A DNA stretch of 64,000 bases from Streptomyces sp. NBC_01016 (GTDB taxonomy: Bacteria > Actinomycetota > Actinomycetes > Streptomycetales > Streptomycetaceae). The stretch lies in NCBI RefSeq assembly GCF_026341035.1, contig NZ_JAPEOQ010000001.1, forward strand, positions 2,728,001 through 2,792,000, written 5' to 3'. Both the position numbers and the translations under genes were made by a program. The first letter of the stretch is position 1; every line of letters begins with the position of its first letter. This document shows, one piece after another, positions 1 to 8,912 of the stretch. The notes under the pieces were generated by a model. It saw nothing but the letters and a program-made list of their open reading frames with translations, was not told the DNA's origin and ran no database searches.

Positions 1-1
1 C

Positions 2-313
2 GACCCACTCATCGAGAAGTCCTCGAATCTCGGTGCCGGCCTGGACTGGAAGACCAGTCTCCAGGAGCTGACGGCGACGGAGGGACTCGGCGTGCCCGAG
101 TACCTGGTCACCGAAACCGGCCCGGATCACGAGAAGACCTTCACTGCTGCCGCCCGCGTCGGAGGCGTCTCGTACGGCACCGGCACCGGCCGCAGCAAGA
201 AGGAAGCGGAGCAGCAGGCCGCTGAGTCCGCGTGGCGTGCGATTCGCGCTGCCGCGGACGAGCGGGAGGCTGCCGCGGATGCCGCGGCGGTCGATACGGC
301 CTCCGGGGCGTAA
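2..313 (+). CDS. rnc: Ribonuclease III, C-terminal part (5' end outside window)
   Basis: RNase III cleaves double-stranded RNA during rRNA maturation and mRNA decay. Only the last 103 codons are present. The frame opens with the family-typical [20 protein letters not shown], which links the catalytic domain to the dsRNA-binding domain. The dsRBD follows ([20 protein letters not shown], then [16 protein letters not shown], the helix that contacts dsRNA). An Ala/Asp-rich tail typical of Streptomyces ends the protein. mutM follows 176 bases downstream, the usual order. The gene is truncated by the window edge, not broken. Confidence 0.95.
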   Translation, partial: DPLIEKSSNLGAGLDWKTSLQELTATEGLGVPEYLVTETGPDHEKTFTAAARVGGVSYGTGTGRSKKEAEQQAAESAWRAIRAAADEREAAADAAAVDTASGA

Positions 314-328
314 CCGCTCCGCTTCCTA

Positions 329-374
329 CGCCCGCCCCACCGGTTCGCCGGAGGGGCGGGCGTCGCATTTTTCT
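329..374 (+). terminator. Terminator after rnc
   Basis: A perfect 10-bp stem (cgcccgcccc at 329-338, ggggcgggcg at 353-362) is followed by gcatttttctt. It lies 15 bases after the rnc stop, so it is a good intrinsic terminator separating rnc from mutM. Confidence 0.8.
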
Positions 375-380
375 TGGCCT

Positions 381-404
381 CCTGGGGCTCCGCCCCAGAC
401 CCCG
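381..404. repeat. Streptomyces-type intergenic palindromic repeat
   Basis: The sequence contains ctggggctccgccccag (382-398), a short hairpin with 7-bp arms, followed by accccg. Hairpins of this GGGGCTCCGCCCC type recur between genes in many Streptomyces genomes (known to me, not testable here). It sits between the rnc terminator and mutM. Function is unknown; it may act as a backup terminator or mRNA stabiliser. Confidence 0.55.
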
Positions 405-489
405 CTGGCTCTCGTCCAAAGGCGGGGCTTGAATTGCCCCGCGATACGCTGCCCGAACCCAGCCCGCCTGCCCCCTCCGGAGGACTCCC

Positions 490-1350
490 GTGCCAGAGCT
501 GCCCGAAGTGGAGGTCGTTCGGCGTGGGCTTGAGAGGTGGGTGGCGCATCGGACCGTCGCCGAGGTCGAGGTGCTGCACCCGCGGTCCGTGCGCCGGCAC
601 ATCGCGGGCGGCGCGGACTTCGCGTCCCGGCTCAAGGGGCAGACGATCGGCGAGCCGAGCCGCCGCGGCAAGTATCTGTGGCTGCCGCTCCAGGGCTCGG
701 GCATCTCCGTCCTCGCCCACCTCGGCATGAGCGGCCAGCTCCTGGTGCAGCCGCACGACGCTCCCGACGAGAAGCACCTGCGCATCCGCGTCCGCTTCGC
801 CGACGACCTTTCGACGGAGCTGCGCTTCGTCGACCAGCGCACCTTCGGCGGGCTCTCGCTGCACGACACCGATGCCTCCGGCCTGCCCGACGTCATCGCG
901 CACATCGCCCGCGACCCCCTCGACGCGCTCTTCGACGACGCCGCGTTCCACACCGCGCTGCGCGCGAAGCGCAGCACCATCAAGCGGGCCCTGCTCGACC
1001 AGTCCCTCATCAGCGGCGTCGGCAACATCTACGCGGACGAGGCACTGTGGCGCGCGAAGTTGCACTACGAGCGCCCCACGGCGACGTTCACCCGCCCCCG
1101 CACGGCCGAACTCCTGGGCCACGTAAGGGATGTGATGAACGCGGCGCTGAGCGTCGGCGGGACGAGCTTCGATGCCCTGTACGTGAATGTGAACGGGGAG
1201 TCGGGGTATTTCGACCGGTCGCTCGACGCGTACGGGCGCGAGGGCCTGCCGTGCCGGCGCTGTTCGACGCCCATGCGTCGGCGCCCGTGGATGAATCGGT
1301 CCAGTTACTACTGCCCGCGCTGCCAGCGCCCTCCGCGCACGGCCGTGTAG
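490..1350 (+). CDS. mutM: Formamidopyrimidine-DNA glycosylase (Fpg)
   Basis: Base-excision repair enzyme that removes 8-oxoguanine and FaPy lesions and nicks the abasic site. The GTG start gives [13 protein letters not shown], with the catalytic N-terminal proline and Glu of the Fpg family. Further marks are the central [20 protein letters not shown] helix-two-turn-helix and a C-terminal zinc finger, CRRC near residue 257 and CPRC near 276. Length 286 aa is normal. The start is fixed because Pro must be residue 2; an AGGA-type site lies just upstream. It follows rnc as in other actinobacteria. Confidence 0.96.
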   Translation: MPELPEVEVVRRGLERWVAHRTVAEVEVLHPRSVRRHIAGGADFASRLKGQTIGEPSRRGKYLWLPLQGSGISVLAHLGMSGQLLVQPHDAPDEKHLRIRVRFADDLSTELRFVDQRTFGGLSLHDTDASGLPDVIAHIARDPLDALFDDAAFHTALRAKRSTIKRALLDQSLISGVGNIYADEALWRAKLHYERPTATFTRPRTAELLGHVRDVMNAALSVGGTSFDALYVNVNGESGYFDRSLDAYGREGLPCRRCSTPMRRRPWMNRSSYYCPRCQRPPRTAV

Positions 1351-1365
1351 GCAGCGCGCGACGCG

Positions 1366-2304
1366 TCAGTAACCGAAGTCCTGCGTCCACCACGGCCCGC
1401 CCGAGCCGAAGTGCACGCCGACGCCCAGGGTCTTGAAGTCGCAGTTCAGGATGTTGGCCTTGTGGCCGGGGCTGTTCATCCAGGAGTCCATGACCGACTG
1501 GGCGTTGGCCTGGCCGCGGGCGATGTTCTCGCCGCCGAGGTCCGTGATGCCCGCCGCCTTGGCGCGGTCCCAGGGCGTCGCCCCGTCCGGGTCCGTGTGG
1601 TCGAAGAAGTCCCGCGAGGCCATGTCGTCGCTGAACGCCGTGGCGAGCGAGGCGAGGCCGCTGTCCGCCGTCACCGGGGAGCAACCCACCTTGGAGCGCT
1701 CCTGGTTGACGAGGGAGAGGACCTGCGCCGATGCCGCCTTCTCCGACGTGGTCGCCGCGCCGCCGCCCGCGCCGGAGGGCGCCTTCGTCCGCGCAGGTGA
1801 CGACGGGGTGGCCGTCGTCGGGCTCGCGCTCTTCGTCCTCGTACCGCTGTCGTCGGCGGACCGGGACTGCTGCTCACGCTTCGACGGTTCGGAGGATCGC
1901 GGCGCGGCGCTCGAAGCGGACCGTGACGGTGTCGCGGACGGCGTGGCCCGCTCGGTGTCGCGGCTCGCAGCGGACGGCGCCCGGTCGTCGACCGCACCGT
2001 CCGTACTGCCCTGCGCCGTGACGTCGGGGGAGTCGGCGGCCTGCACCCTGCTGCCGTCACCGCCGCCGAACTTGAAGCTCCCGCCGCCGGGTATCAGTCC
2101 CGTGGTCACCGCGACCGCGCCCATCGCGACCGCGGCCGAGGCACCGAGCAGACCGGTGCGCAGCGGCACGCCGTCGCGCCTCTTCCGGTGGTGGGAGGTG
2201 CCGGGTGGTTCGGGAGGCGTGGGGCGCGGTGGGTACTCCGCGTAGCCCTGCGCAAAGTCGCTCGCGTGCGGGCGGCCGGCGGCGGAGCGTCGGTGGCGTC
2301 CCAT
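1366..2304 (-). CDS. Secreted/membrane-anchored CAP-domain (SCP/PR1) protein
   Basis: The first ~50 residues are basic and proline-rich (MGRHRRSAAG). One hydrophobic segment follows (GLLGASAAVAMGAVAVTTGL), then a ~120-residue Ser/Thr/Ala-rich linker. The C-terminal CAP domain (about residues 190-312) carries LVNQERSKVGC, the FFDHTDPDG metal-site His and GGENIARGQ. It ends with MDSWMNSPGHKANIL and WWTQDFGY. This is a cell-surface CAP protein of unknown substrate. The ATG at 2304 was chosen because AGGAAGG precedes it; an upstream in-frame extension lacks a site. It converges with mutM and diverges from acyP. Confidence 0.85.
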   Translation of the reverse strand: MGRHRRSAAGRPHASDFAQGYAEYPPRPTPPEPPGTSHHRKRRDGVPLRTGLLGASAAVAMGAVAVTTGLIPGGGSFKFGGGDGSRVQAADSPDVTAQGSTDGAVDDRAPSAASRDTERATPSATPSRSASSAAPRSSEPSKREQQSRSADDSGTRTKSASPTTATPSSPARTKAPSGAGGGAATTSEKAASAQVLSLVNQERSKVGCSPVTADSGLASLATAFSDDMASRDFFDHTDPDGATPWDRAKAAGITDLGGENIARGQANAQSVMDSWMNSPGHKANILNCDFKTLGVGVHFGSGGPWWTQDFGY

Positions 2305-2456
2305 GTCCTGTGCCTTCCTGGTCCTCTGGTCCTCGCGGTCGTCACTGTGGTGCGTGCTTCTCACCCGTACGAGTGAGGCTCGATGGTCGGGGACGCTACC
2401 CCAACTCCCCAGTGGGCGAAGTGCTCCGAGTGCTTTTGGCCGGTTAGCGTGCACCC

Positions 2457-2738
2457 ATGAACGAAGAAGTACGGATCACGGCCTGGGTGCGAGGACGTGT
2501 CCAACGTGTGGGTTTTCGGTGGTTCACCCGTGCGCGTGCACTGGAGATCGGCGCCCTGAGTGGTTTTGCTCTCAATCTGGACGACGGGCGTGTCCAAGTG
2601 GTCGCCGAGGGACCGCGCGTCGCGTGTCAGCAACTGCTCGACTGGCTCCACGGCGACGACACACCCGGCCGGGTCGACGGTGTGACTGAGATCTGGGACA
2701 CGCCCCGCGGCGGTTACGACGGGTTTGCCATCCGCTGA
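2457..2738 (+). CDS. acyP: Acylphosphatase
   Basis: A 93-aa cytosolic enzyme hydrolysing carboxyl-phosphate bonds such as acetyl phosphate or carbamoyl phosphate. It shows the family signature [12 protein letters not shown] (residues 13-24), whose Arg binds phosphate, and [17 protein letters not shown] with the catalytic Asn. Length matches the family. The ATG start lies just after the divergent CAP-gene promoter region. A hairpin at 2780-2803 probably ends the transcript. Confidence 0.94.
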   Translation: MNEEVRITAWVRGRVQRVGFRWFTRARALEIGALSGFALNLDDGRVQVVAEGPRVACQQLLDWLHGDDTPGRVDGVTEIWDTPRGGYDGFAIR

Positions 2739-2779
2739 GTCGTTACCGCAGGCGGGCCCGGGTGAGGGGGCGCGGGACG

Positions 2780-2803
2780 TGCCGCAGGCACCTGCGTGCG
2801 GCA
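2780..2803 (+). terminator. Probable hairpin terminator after acyP
   Basis: Arms tgccgca (2780-2786) and tgcggca (2797-2803) pair, with an inner gca/tgc pair in the loop. There is no T-run, as is common in Streptomyces. It lies about 40 bases after the acyP stop. Confidence 0.5.
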
Positions 2804-3017
2804 GAAACGCCCTGGTGGTTGCCAATAACAGGGACTCGTGGCAGGCTCCCCGGGAACGGATGATCTCTACGCCCCCGGGCCCCGAACGTGAGGCCGTACC
2901 GCAGGTTCTGCGGCGCGAAGCCCCCGGTTTGCCCGCCAATACGGGGCGTGATCGTGTTGACCGTCAAACTTTTTGGTGAGACTCTGGAAGTCCCCGCGCA
3001 CCTTAGCTGTTTGGCAT

Positions 3018-3072
3018 GTGAGAACGGCAGCAATACAAGAAGTGCCAAGCACCGCGGGTGCGAATCCCTCAC
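3018..3072 (+). other. Candidate structured 5' leader RNA
   Basis: In the roughly 380-base gap between acyP and the next gene a small three-way junction can be drawn. The outer stem is GTGAG (3018-3022) with CTCAC (3068-3072). The first hairpin is GGCA/TGCC (3026-3029, 3043-3046). The second is GCACC GCG GGTGC (3049-3061). A TTGACC -35-like hexamer lies at 2957-2962 but no convincing -10 follows. The helices are short and may be chance. I do not recognise a known riboswitch; the rest of the gap shows nothing else. Confidence 0.25.
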
Positions 3073-3119
3073 GACCCACACCGCTTCGGTCGGTCACTCA
3101 TTGTGGAGGACCATCCATC

Positions 3120-3323
3120 ATGGCAAAGGCGCTTCTCGGTTACGTCGGCGGCAGCGACCCGCGACTTCTCGCCGAGATGCGACGGCTCCAGCAGCGCGTC
3201 CAGGATCTTGAATCCGAGCTCGGCCGTATTCAGGCCGAGAACGACGAGCTCGCGGCTGCCGCTTCTCACGACTCTCTCATCGAGGGTATCGACGTACCCC
3301 AGGCGGAGCCTGCGCTCACCTGA
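3120..3323 (+). CDS. Small conserved coiled-coil protein
   Basis: A 67-aa protein, MAKALLGYVGGSDPRLLAEM followed by a heptad-like stretch (residues 15-50, LQQRVQDLESELGRIQAEND). It has no signal peptide or membrane segment. Start is well fixed: GGAGGA at 3105-3110 sits 9 bases before ATG. It matches, from memory, a short hypothetical conserved just upstream of smc in Streptomyces. A coiled coil suggests oligomerisation or a partner protein; no function is known to me. It is a single-gene unit ended by a good terminator. Confidence 0.8.
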   Translation: MAKALLGYVGGSDPRLLAEMRRLQQRVQDLESELGRIQAENDELAAAASHDSLIEGIDVPQAEPALT

Positions 3324-3395
3324 CCACCCCCGGCGATCCAGGTGGTCGGGCATCGCCCGTAACCAGCCGCTATCACCCGCTCGACCGAGTAATCC

Positions 3396-3422
3396 AAGGG
3401 ACGCTTCGGCGTCCCTTTTTCC
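3396..3422 (+). terminator. Intrinsic terminator
   Basis: Perfect 9-bp stem aagggacgc (3396-3404) / gcgtccctt (3409-3417) with a stable ttcg tetraloop and a T-tract. It ends the small coiled-coil gene before smc. Confidence 0.88.
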
Positions 3423-3562
3423 TCTCGGTCGCACTTTCCGGTGCCCCCGCGCACTGTCTTTACCTTGACGTTCTATACGTCTGATGTGCCCTGCATGTTC
3501 ACGCGTGAAACCGTGGGTGGGTTCATGGAGTGAGACAGGGGTGCCGGGTAGAGTCCGACGGC

Positions 3563-6500
3563 GTGCACCTCAAGGCCCTGACCCTGCGCGGGTTCAAATC
3601 GTTCGCCTCGGCCACCACATTGCGGTTCGAGCCGGGCATCACCTGTGTCGTGGGTCCCAACGGTTCGGGCAAGTCCAATGTCGTGGACGCCCTGAGCTGG
3701 GTCATGGGTGAGCAGGGTGCCAAGTCGCTGCGCGGCGGCAAGATGGAGGACGTCATCTTCGCCGGCACCACCGGGCGGCCCCCGCTCGGCCGCGCCGAGG
3801 TCTCGCTCACCATCGACAACTCCGACGGCGCGCTGCCCATCGAGTACGCCGAGGTCACCATCACGCGGATCATGTTCCGCAACGGCGGCAGCGAGTACCA
3901 GATCAACGGCGACACGTGTCGACTCCTCGACATCCACGAGCTGTTGTCGGACTCCGGCATCGGCCGCGAGATGCACGTCATCGTCGGGCAGGGCCAGCTC
4001 GACGGCGTGCTGCACGCCGATCCCATGGGCCGTCGCGCCTTCATCGAGGAGGCCGCGGGCGTCCTCAAGCACCGCAAGCGCAAGGAGAAGGCGCTGCGGA
4101 AGCTGGACGCGATGCAGGCCAACCTCTCGCGCGTACAGGATCTGACCGAAGAGCTGAGGCGGCAGTTGAAGCCGCTGGGCAGACAGGCCGCTGTCGCGCG
4201 GCGGGCCGCCGTGATCCAGGCCGACCTGCGTGACGCGCGACTGCGGCTGCTCGCGGACGATCTCGTACGGCACCGTGAAGCGCTCAGCACCGAGGTCGCC
4301 GACGAGGCGGAGCTGAAGCGGCGCAGGGGCGCGGCCGAGGAGGAGCTGAAGAAGGCGCTGCTGCGCGAGGGGCACCTGGAGGACGCGGTCCGGCAGTTGA
4401 CGCCCCGGCTGCAGCGGGCGCAGCAGTCCTGGTACGAGCTGTCGCAGCTGGCCGAGCGGGTGCGCGGCACGGTGTCGCTGGCCGACGCGCGGGTCAAGAG
4501 CGCCACGGCGGCGCCCGCGGAGGAGCGGCGCGGCCGTGAGCCCGAGGACCTGGAGCGCGAGGCCGCGCGGGTGCGTGAGCAGGAGGCCGAGCTCGAAGCA
4601 GCCCTCGAAGCGGCGCAGGTTGCCCTGGACGAGACGGTTTCCCACCGGGCGGACCTGGAGCGGGAGTTGGCGGTCGAGGAGCGCCGGCTCAAGGACGTCG
4701 CGCGGGCCATCGCCGACCGGCGGGAGGGCCTCGCCCGCCTTCAGGGGCAGGTCAACGCCGCCCGCTCCCGGGCCGCTTCCGCGCAGTCCGAGATCGACCG
4801 GCTCGCCGCCTCCCGGGACGAGGCACAGCAGCGGGCGGCCGCCGCGCAGGAGGAGTACGAGCAGCTGCAGGCCGAGGTCGACGGGCTCGACGCCGGTGAC
4901 GAGGAGCTCTCCACGCGGCACGAGGCGGCCAAGGCCGCGCTCGCCGAGGCGGAGGCCGCGCTGAGCGCCGCGCGGGAGGCCGCCACGTCCGGGGAGCGCA
5001 AGCGCGCGGCGCTCGCGGCCCGGCACGAGGCGCTCGCGCTCGGACTGCGGCGCAAGGACGGCACGGGTGCGCTGCTCGGCGCGAAGGACCGGTTGACGGG
5101 GCTGCTCGGCCCCGCCGCCGAACTGCTGTCGGTGGCGCCGGGGTACGAGGTGCCGGTGGCGGCGGCGTTCGGCGCGGCGGCCGACGCGATCGCGGTGACC
5201 ACCCCCACGGCCGCGGCCGACGCGATCCGCCTGCTGCGCAAACAGGACGCGGGGCGGGCGTCGTTGCTGCTCGCCGCTGACACGGACGGCTCGGCCGCCG
5301 AGACCCAGCAGCCGGGCGGACCTCCGTACGCCGCCGAACTGGTCCGTGGACCAGATGAGTTGATGCCCGCCGTGTGCCGGCTCCTGCGCGGAATCGTCGT
5401 CGTAGGGACGCTCGAGGACGCCGAGGATCTGGTGTACGCGCGGCCCGACGTGACCGCGGTGACCGCCGAAGGCGATCTGCTCGGCGCGCACTTCGCGCAC
5501 GGTGGATCGGCCGGAGCGCCGAGCCTCCTGGAGGTGCAGGCGTCCGTCGACGAGGCCGCCGCAGAGCTGGAGGAGCTGGCGGCCCAGTGCGAACAGTGGG
5601 CCGAGGCGCAGCACGCCGCGGCCGAGCGGCGCACCGAGTGTGCCGCGCTCGTCGAGGAGTTGGGGCAGCAGCAGCGGGTCATAGAGCGTGAGCGTTCCGG
5701 CCGGGCGCAGCAGCTCGGCCGGCTCGCCGGGCAGGCGCGCGGCGCCGCGGGCGAGGCCGAGCGCAGCGCCGCCGCCGCGACCAAGGCGCAGGACGCGCTG
5801 GAGAGCGCCGTACAGGACGCCGAGGAGCTGGCCGAGCGCCTCGCCGTGGCCGAGGAACAGCCCGCCGACGAGGAACCCGACACCTCCGTGCGCGACCGCC
5901 TCTCCGCCGACGGCGCCAACGCCCGGCAGACGGAGATGGAGGCGCGCCTCCAGGTGCGTACCCACGAGGAGCGCGTCAAGGGGCTCGCGGGGCGTGCCGA
6001 CTCGCTCGACCGGGCCGCCCGCGCCGAGCGCGACGCACGCGCGCGTGCCGAGCAACAGCGCGCCCGCCGCCAGTACGAGGCCTCCGTCGCCGAGGCCGTC
6101 GCCTCCGGAGCGCGCCAGCTGCTCGCGCACGTCGAGGTCTCCATCACCCGGGCCGACGAGGAGCGGACCCTCGCCGAGCGGGCGAAGGCGGCGCGGGAGC
6201 AGGAGCTCGGCGCCGAGCGGGCGCGCGGTCGCGAGCTCAAGGAAGAACTCGACAAGCTGACGGATTCGGTCCACAAGGGCGAGGTACTCGGCGCCGAGAA
6301 GCGGCTGCGGATCGAGCAGCTGGAGACCAAGGCGCTGGAGGAACTCGGTGTCGAACCGGCCGGACTTGTCGCGGACTACGGTCCCGACCAGCTCGTGCCG
6401 CCCTCGCTCCCCGCCGAGGGCGAGGAGCTGCCCGAGACTGCATCAGACAGCGGCTCCGCCGCGGGCGAGCACCCGGGCAACAGGCCCCGCCCGTTCGTCC

Positions 6501-7144
6501 GTTCGGAGCAGGAGAAGCGGCTGAAGTCCGCGGAGCGTGCGTACCAGCAGCTCGGCAAGGTCAACCCGCTTGCTCTCGAGGAGTTCGCGGCGCTGGAGGA
6601 GCGCCACAAGTTCCTCAGCGAGCAGCTGGAGGACCTGCGGAAGACCCGCGCCGACCTGCTTCAAGTGGTGAAGGAGGTCGACGAGCGCGTCGAGCAGGTC
6701 TTCACCGAGGCCTACCGGGACACGGCACGCGAGTTCGAGGGAGTCTTCAGCCGGCTGTTCCCGGGCGGTGAGGGACGGCTCGTCCTGACCGACCCCGAGA
6801 ACATGCTCACGACAGGTGTCGATGTCGAGGCCCGCCCGCCGGGCAAGAAGGTCAAGCGGCTCAGCCTGCTCTCGGGCGGCGAGCGGTCGCTGACCGCGGT
6901 GGCGCTCCTCGTGGCCATCTTCAAGGCGCGGCCGAGCCCGTTCTATGTGATGGACGAGGTGGAGGCAGCGCTCGACGACACCAACCTGCAGCGCCTCATC
7001 CGCATCATGCGGGAGCTGCAGGAGGCCTCGCAGCTCATCGTGATCACACACCAGAAGCGCACGATGGAGGTCGCCGACGCGCTGTACGGCGTCTCCATGC
7101 AGGGCGACGGGGTGTCGAAGGTCATCAGCCAGCGGCTGAGCTAG
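3563..7144 (+). CDS. smc: Chromosome segregation protein SMC
   Basis: Chromosome-condensing ATPase that works with ScpA/ScpB. The N-terminal head has the Walker A GPNGSGKSN (residues 31-39). A first long coiled coil leads to the hinge (about 500-680, with GLLGPAAELLSVAPGYEVPV), then a second coiled coil. The C-terminal head has the signature LSLLSGGERSLTAVALLVAI near 1100 and Walker B FYVMDEVEAALDD near 1128. The GTG at 3563 (VHLKALTLRGFKSF) was chosen because the family starts there; the frame is open further upstream. At 1193 aa it has normal length. Confidence 0.96.
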   Translation: MHLKALTLRGFKSFASATTLRFEPGITCVVGPNGSGKSNVVDALSWVMGEQGAKSLRGGKMEDVIFAGTTGRPPLGRAEVSLTIDNSDGALPIEYAEVTITRIMFRNGGSEYQINGDTCRLLDIHELLSDSGIGREMHVIVGQGQLDGVLHADPMGRRAFIEEAAGVLKHRKRKEKALRKLDAMQANLSRVQDLTEELRRQLKPLGRQAAVARRAAVIQADLRDARLRLLADDLVRHREALSTEVADEAELKRRRGAAEEELKKALLREGHLEDAVRQLTPRLQRAQQSWYELSQLAERVRGTVSLADARVKSATAAPAEERRGREPEDLEREAARVREQEAELEAALEAAQVALDETVSHRADLERELAVEERRLKDVARAIADRREGLARLQGQVNAARSRAASAQSEIDRLAASRDEAQQRAAAAQEEYEQLQAEVDGLDAGDEELSTRHEAAKAALAEAEAALSAAREAATSGERKRAALAARHEALALGLRRKDGTGALLGAKDRLTGLLGPAAELLSVAPGYEVPVAAAFGAAADAIAVTTPTAAADAIRLLRKQDAGRASLLLAADTDGSAAETQQPGGPPYAAELVRGPDELMPAVCRLLRGIVVVGTLEDAEDLVYARPDVTAVTAEGDLLGAHFAHGGSAGAPSLLEVQASVDEAAAELEELAAQCEQWAEAQHAAAERRTECAALVEELGQQQRVIERERSGRAQQLGRLAGQARGAAGEAERSAAAATKAQDALESAVQDAEELAERLAVAEEQPADEEPDTSVRDRLSADGANARQTEMEARLQVRTHEERVKGLAGRADSLDRAARAERDARARAEQQRARRQYEASVAEAVASGARQLLAHVEVSITRADEERTLAERAKAAREQELGAERARGRELKEELDKLTDSVHKGEVLGAEKRLRIEQLETKALEELGVEPAGLVADYGPDQLVPPSLPAEGEELPETASDSGSAAGEHPGNRPRPFVRSEQEKRLKSAERAYQQLGKVNPLALEEFAALEERHKFLSEQLEDLRKTRADLLQVVKEVDERVEQVFTEAYRDTAREFEGVFSRLFPGGEGRLVLTDPENMLTTGVDVEARPPGKKVKRLSLLSGGERSLTAVALLVAIFKARPSPFYVMDEVEAALDDTNLQRLIRIMRELQEASQLIVITHQKRTMEVADALYGVSMQGDGVSKVISQRLS

Positions 7145-7169
7145 GCCCGGGTGTACTGGCCTCTACCAC

Positions 7170-7186
7170 TGTTCAAGTCTTGAACA
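7170..7186. promoter_or_regulatory. Perfect palindrome upstream of glcP, candidate operator
   Basis: TGTTCAAG-T-CTTGAACA is a perfect inverted repeat with 8-bp arms and one central base. It lies 44 bases upstream of the -35 of the predicted glcP promoter and 26 bases after the smc stop. No T-run follows, so a regulator site is more likely than a terminator. The binding protein is unknown. Confidence 0.45.
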
Positions 7187-7229
7187 CGTCACGCCACAGC
7201 CATGCCTGAAATTCACAGGACCCGAAGTA

Positions 7230-7257
7230 TTGACTTCAAAACATGAAGGCATAGTCT
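7230..7257 (+). promoter_or_regulatory. Promoter of glcP
   Basis: TTGACT (7230-7235), 16-base spacer, TAGTCT (7252-7257): a close match to the vegetative Streptomyces promoter. It leaves a leader of about 110 bases before the GTG start at 7376. Confidence 0.65.
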
Positions 7258-7375
7258 CTGCAACGTTGCTTTTACCTTCAGGTGGTGGGCGGCGTGAAGT
7301 TATGCGCCACTGGAATCGCATCTGAAGGGCTCGCCCCCACCCCCGGCAGCGAGGCCGGTGGCCCGAGGAGTACAT

Positions 7376-8794
7376 GTGACCAGCAGTGCGGCACCGCAAA
7401 CGGGAGCCAGGCAGGAACAGCCCGGCAATCTCCGACGTGTCACCTTGATCGCGGCCGGTGCCGCCATGGGTGGCTTCCTCTTCGGCTACGACAGCTCAGT
7501 CATCAACGGAGCCGTCGAAGCCATCCGTGACCGGTGGGACATCGGCTCCGCGACCCTCGCTCAGGTCATCGCCATCGCGCTGCTCGGCTCGGCCATCGGC
7601 GCCGCGACCGCCGGACGGATCGCCGACCGGATCGGCCGCGTGCGGTGCATGCAGATCGCGTCCGTGCTGTTCATCATCAGCGCCATCGGCTCGTCGATGC
7701 CGTTCGCGCTGTGGGATCTGATGGTGTGGCGGATCATCGGCGGGTTCGCCATCGGCATGGCCTCGGTGCTCGGCCCGACGTACATCGCCGAGGTGGCGCC
7801 GCCGGCCTACCGCGGCCGGCTCGGCTCCTTCCAGCAGGCCGCCATCGTGCTCGGCATCGCGATCTCGCAGTTGGTCAACTACGGCCTGCTGAACGCCGCG
7901 GGCGGCGACCAGCGCGGTGAGCTGCTCGGCCTGGAGGCCTGGCAGGTCATGCTCGGGATCATGGTGATCCCCGCCGCCCTGTACGGCGTGTTCACGTTCA
8001 TGATCCCGGAGTCGCCGCGTTACCTGCTCGCCAAGGGCCGGAAGGAAGAGGCCCGCAAGGTCGTCCGGCAGGTCGAGGGCGACGGGGCCGACGCGGAAGC
8101 GCGCATCGCCGAGATCGAGCACGGCATGAAGAACGAGCGCCTTTCGACCTTCAGGGACCTGAAGGGCAGCTTCATCTTCAAGCCGATCGTCTGGGTCGGT
8201 ATCGGCCTCGCGGTCTTCCAGCAGTTCGTCGGCATCAACGTCGCGTTCTACTACTCCTCGACGCTGTGGCAGTCGGTCGGCGTGAACCCGGAGGACTCGT
8301 TCTTCTACTCGTTCACGACGTCGATCATCAACATCATCGGTACCGTCGTGGCGATGCTCCTGATCGACCGGGTCGGCCGTAAGCCGCTCGCTCTCGTCGG
8401 CTCCGTCGGTATGGTCATCGGTCTCGGCTGCGAGGCCTGGGCGTTCTCGTCCGACCTGGTCAACGGCCAGCTGCCGACCACGCAGGGCTGGGTCGCCCTG
8501 ATCGCCGCCCACTGGTTCGTCTTCTTCTTCGCGATGAGCTGGGGCGTCATCCTCTGGGTCATGGTCGGCGAGATGTTCCCGCCGAAGATCCGTGCCACCG
8601 CCATCGGCGTCGCGTCGATGTTCAACTGGCTCGCGAACTACGCCATCACCGCGACGTTCCCGTCCCTGTCCGACTGGAACCTGGGCGGCACGTACGTCAT
8701 CTACACCATCTTCGCGGCGCTCTCCATCCCCTTCACCCTGAAGTTCGTGAAGGAGTACAAGGGCAAGACGCTGGAGGAAGCGGAAACGGTCTGA
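7376..8794 (+). CDS. glcP: Glucose permease (MFS sugar:proton symporter)
   Basis: Twelve-helix major facilitator of the sugar porter family. Family motifs are GRIADRIGRVR after TM2, PESPRYLLAKGRKEEARKVV before the central loop, QQFVGINVAFYYSS in TM7, DRVGRKPLALVG and EMFPPKIRA. Length is 472 aa. From memory the S. coelicolor ortholog next to smc is GlcP1, the main glucose uptake system in streptomycetes, which lack a glucose PTS route. The GTG at 7376 is preceded by GAGGAG (7365-7370). The palindrome at 7170 may mediate regulation. Confidence 0.92.
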   Translation: MTSSAAPQTGARQEQPGNLRRVTLIAAGAAMGGFLFGYDSSVINGAVEAIRDRWDIGSATLAQVIAIALLGSAIGAATAGRIADRIGRVRCMQIASVLFIISAIGSSMPFALWDLMVWRIIGGFAIGMASVLGPTYIAEVAPPAYRGRLGSFQQAAIVLGIAISQLVNYGLLNAAGGDQRGELLGLEAWQVMLGIMVIPAALYGVFTFMIPESPRYLLAKGRKEEARKVVRQVEGDGADAEARIAEIEHGMKNERLSTFRDLKGSFIFKPIVWVGIGLAVFQQFVGINVAFYYSSTLWQSVGVNPEDSFFYSFTTSIINIIGTVVAMLLIDRVGRKPLALVGSVGMVIGLGCEAWAFSSDLVNGQLPTTQGWVALIAAHWFVFFFAMSWGVILWVMVGEMFPPKIRATAIGVASMFNWLANYAITATFPSLSDWNLGGTYVIYTIFAALSIPFTLKFVKEYKGKTLEEAETV

Positions 8795-8865
8795 CCACCG
8801 CTCCCGCCCTCCCCGGGACCCGGGGAGATGGGTCAAGTCCCCGCTGCCATCTCCCCGCTGCCGTC

Positions 8866-8912
8866 ACTGCCCCGGCCGAAGGACCTACGACTGGTCCTTC
8901 AGCCGGGGCAGT
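8866..8912. terminator. Bidirectional terminator between glcP and the LLM gene
   Basis: Two 20-base arms (8866-8885 and 8893-8912, 19 of 20 paired) with a 7-base loop form a very stable hairpin. The stop codon of the minus-strand LLM gene (8885-8887) lies at the loop. Its long GC stem can end both converging transcripts; gttttc follows on the plus side. Confidence 0.8.

Noticed and set aside
3054..3073. gggtgcgaatccctc, which looks like a tRNA T-arm
   Set aside because: No acceptor, D or anticodon arm of proper length can be drawn around it; treated only as part of the possible leader structure. No tRNA or rRNA gene was recognised in the window.
3473..6274. A 933-codon open frame on the minus strand opposite smc, and many other long antisense frames
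   Set aside because: In very high-GC DNA, frames opposite real genes stay open. The translation is Arg/Gly/Leu-rich without family motifs, while smc on the plus strand is certain.
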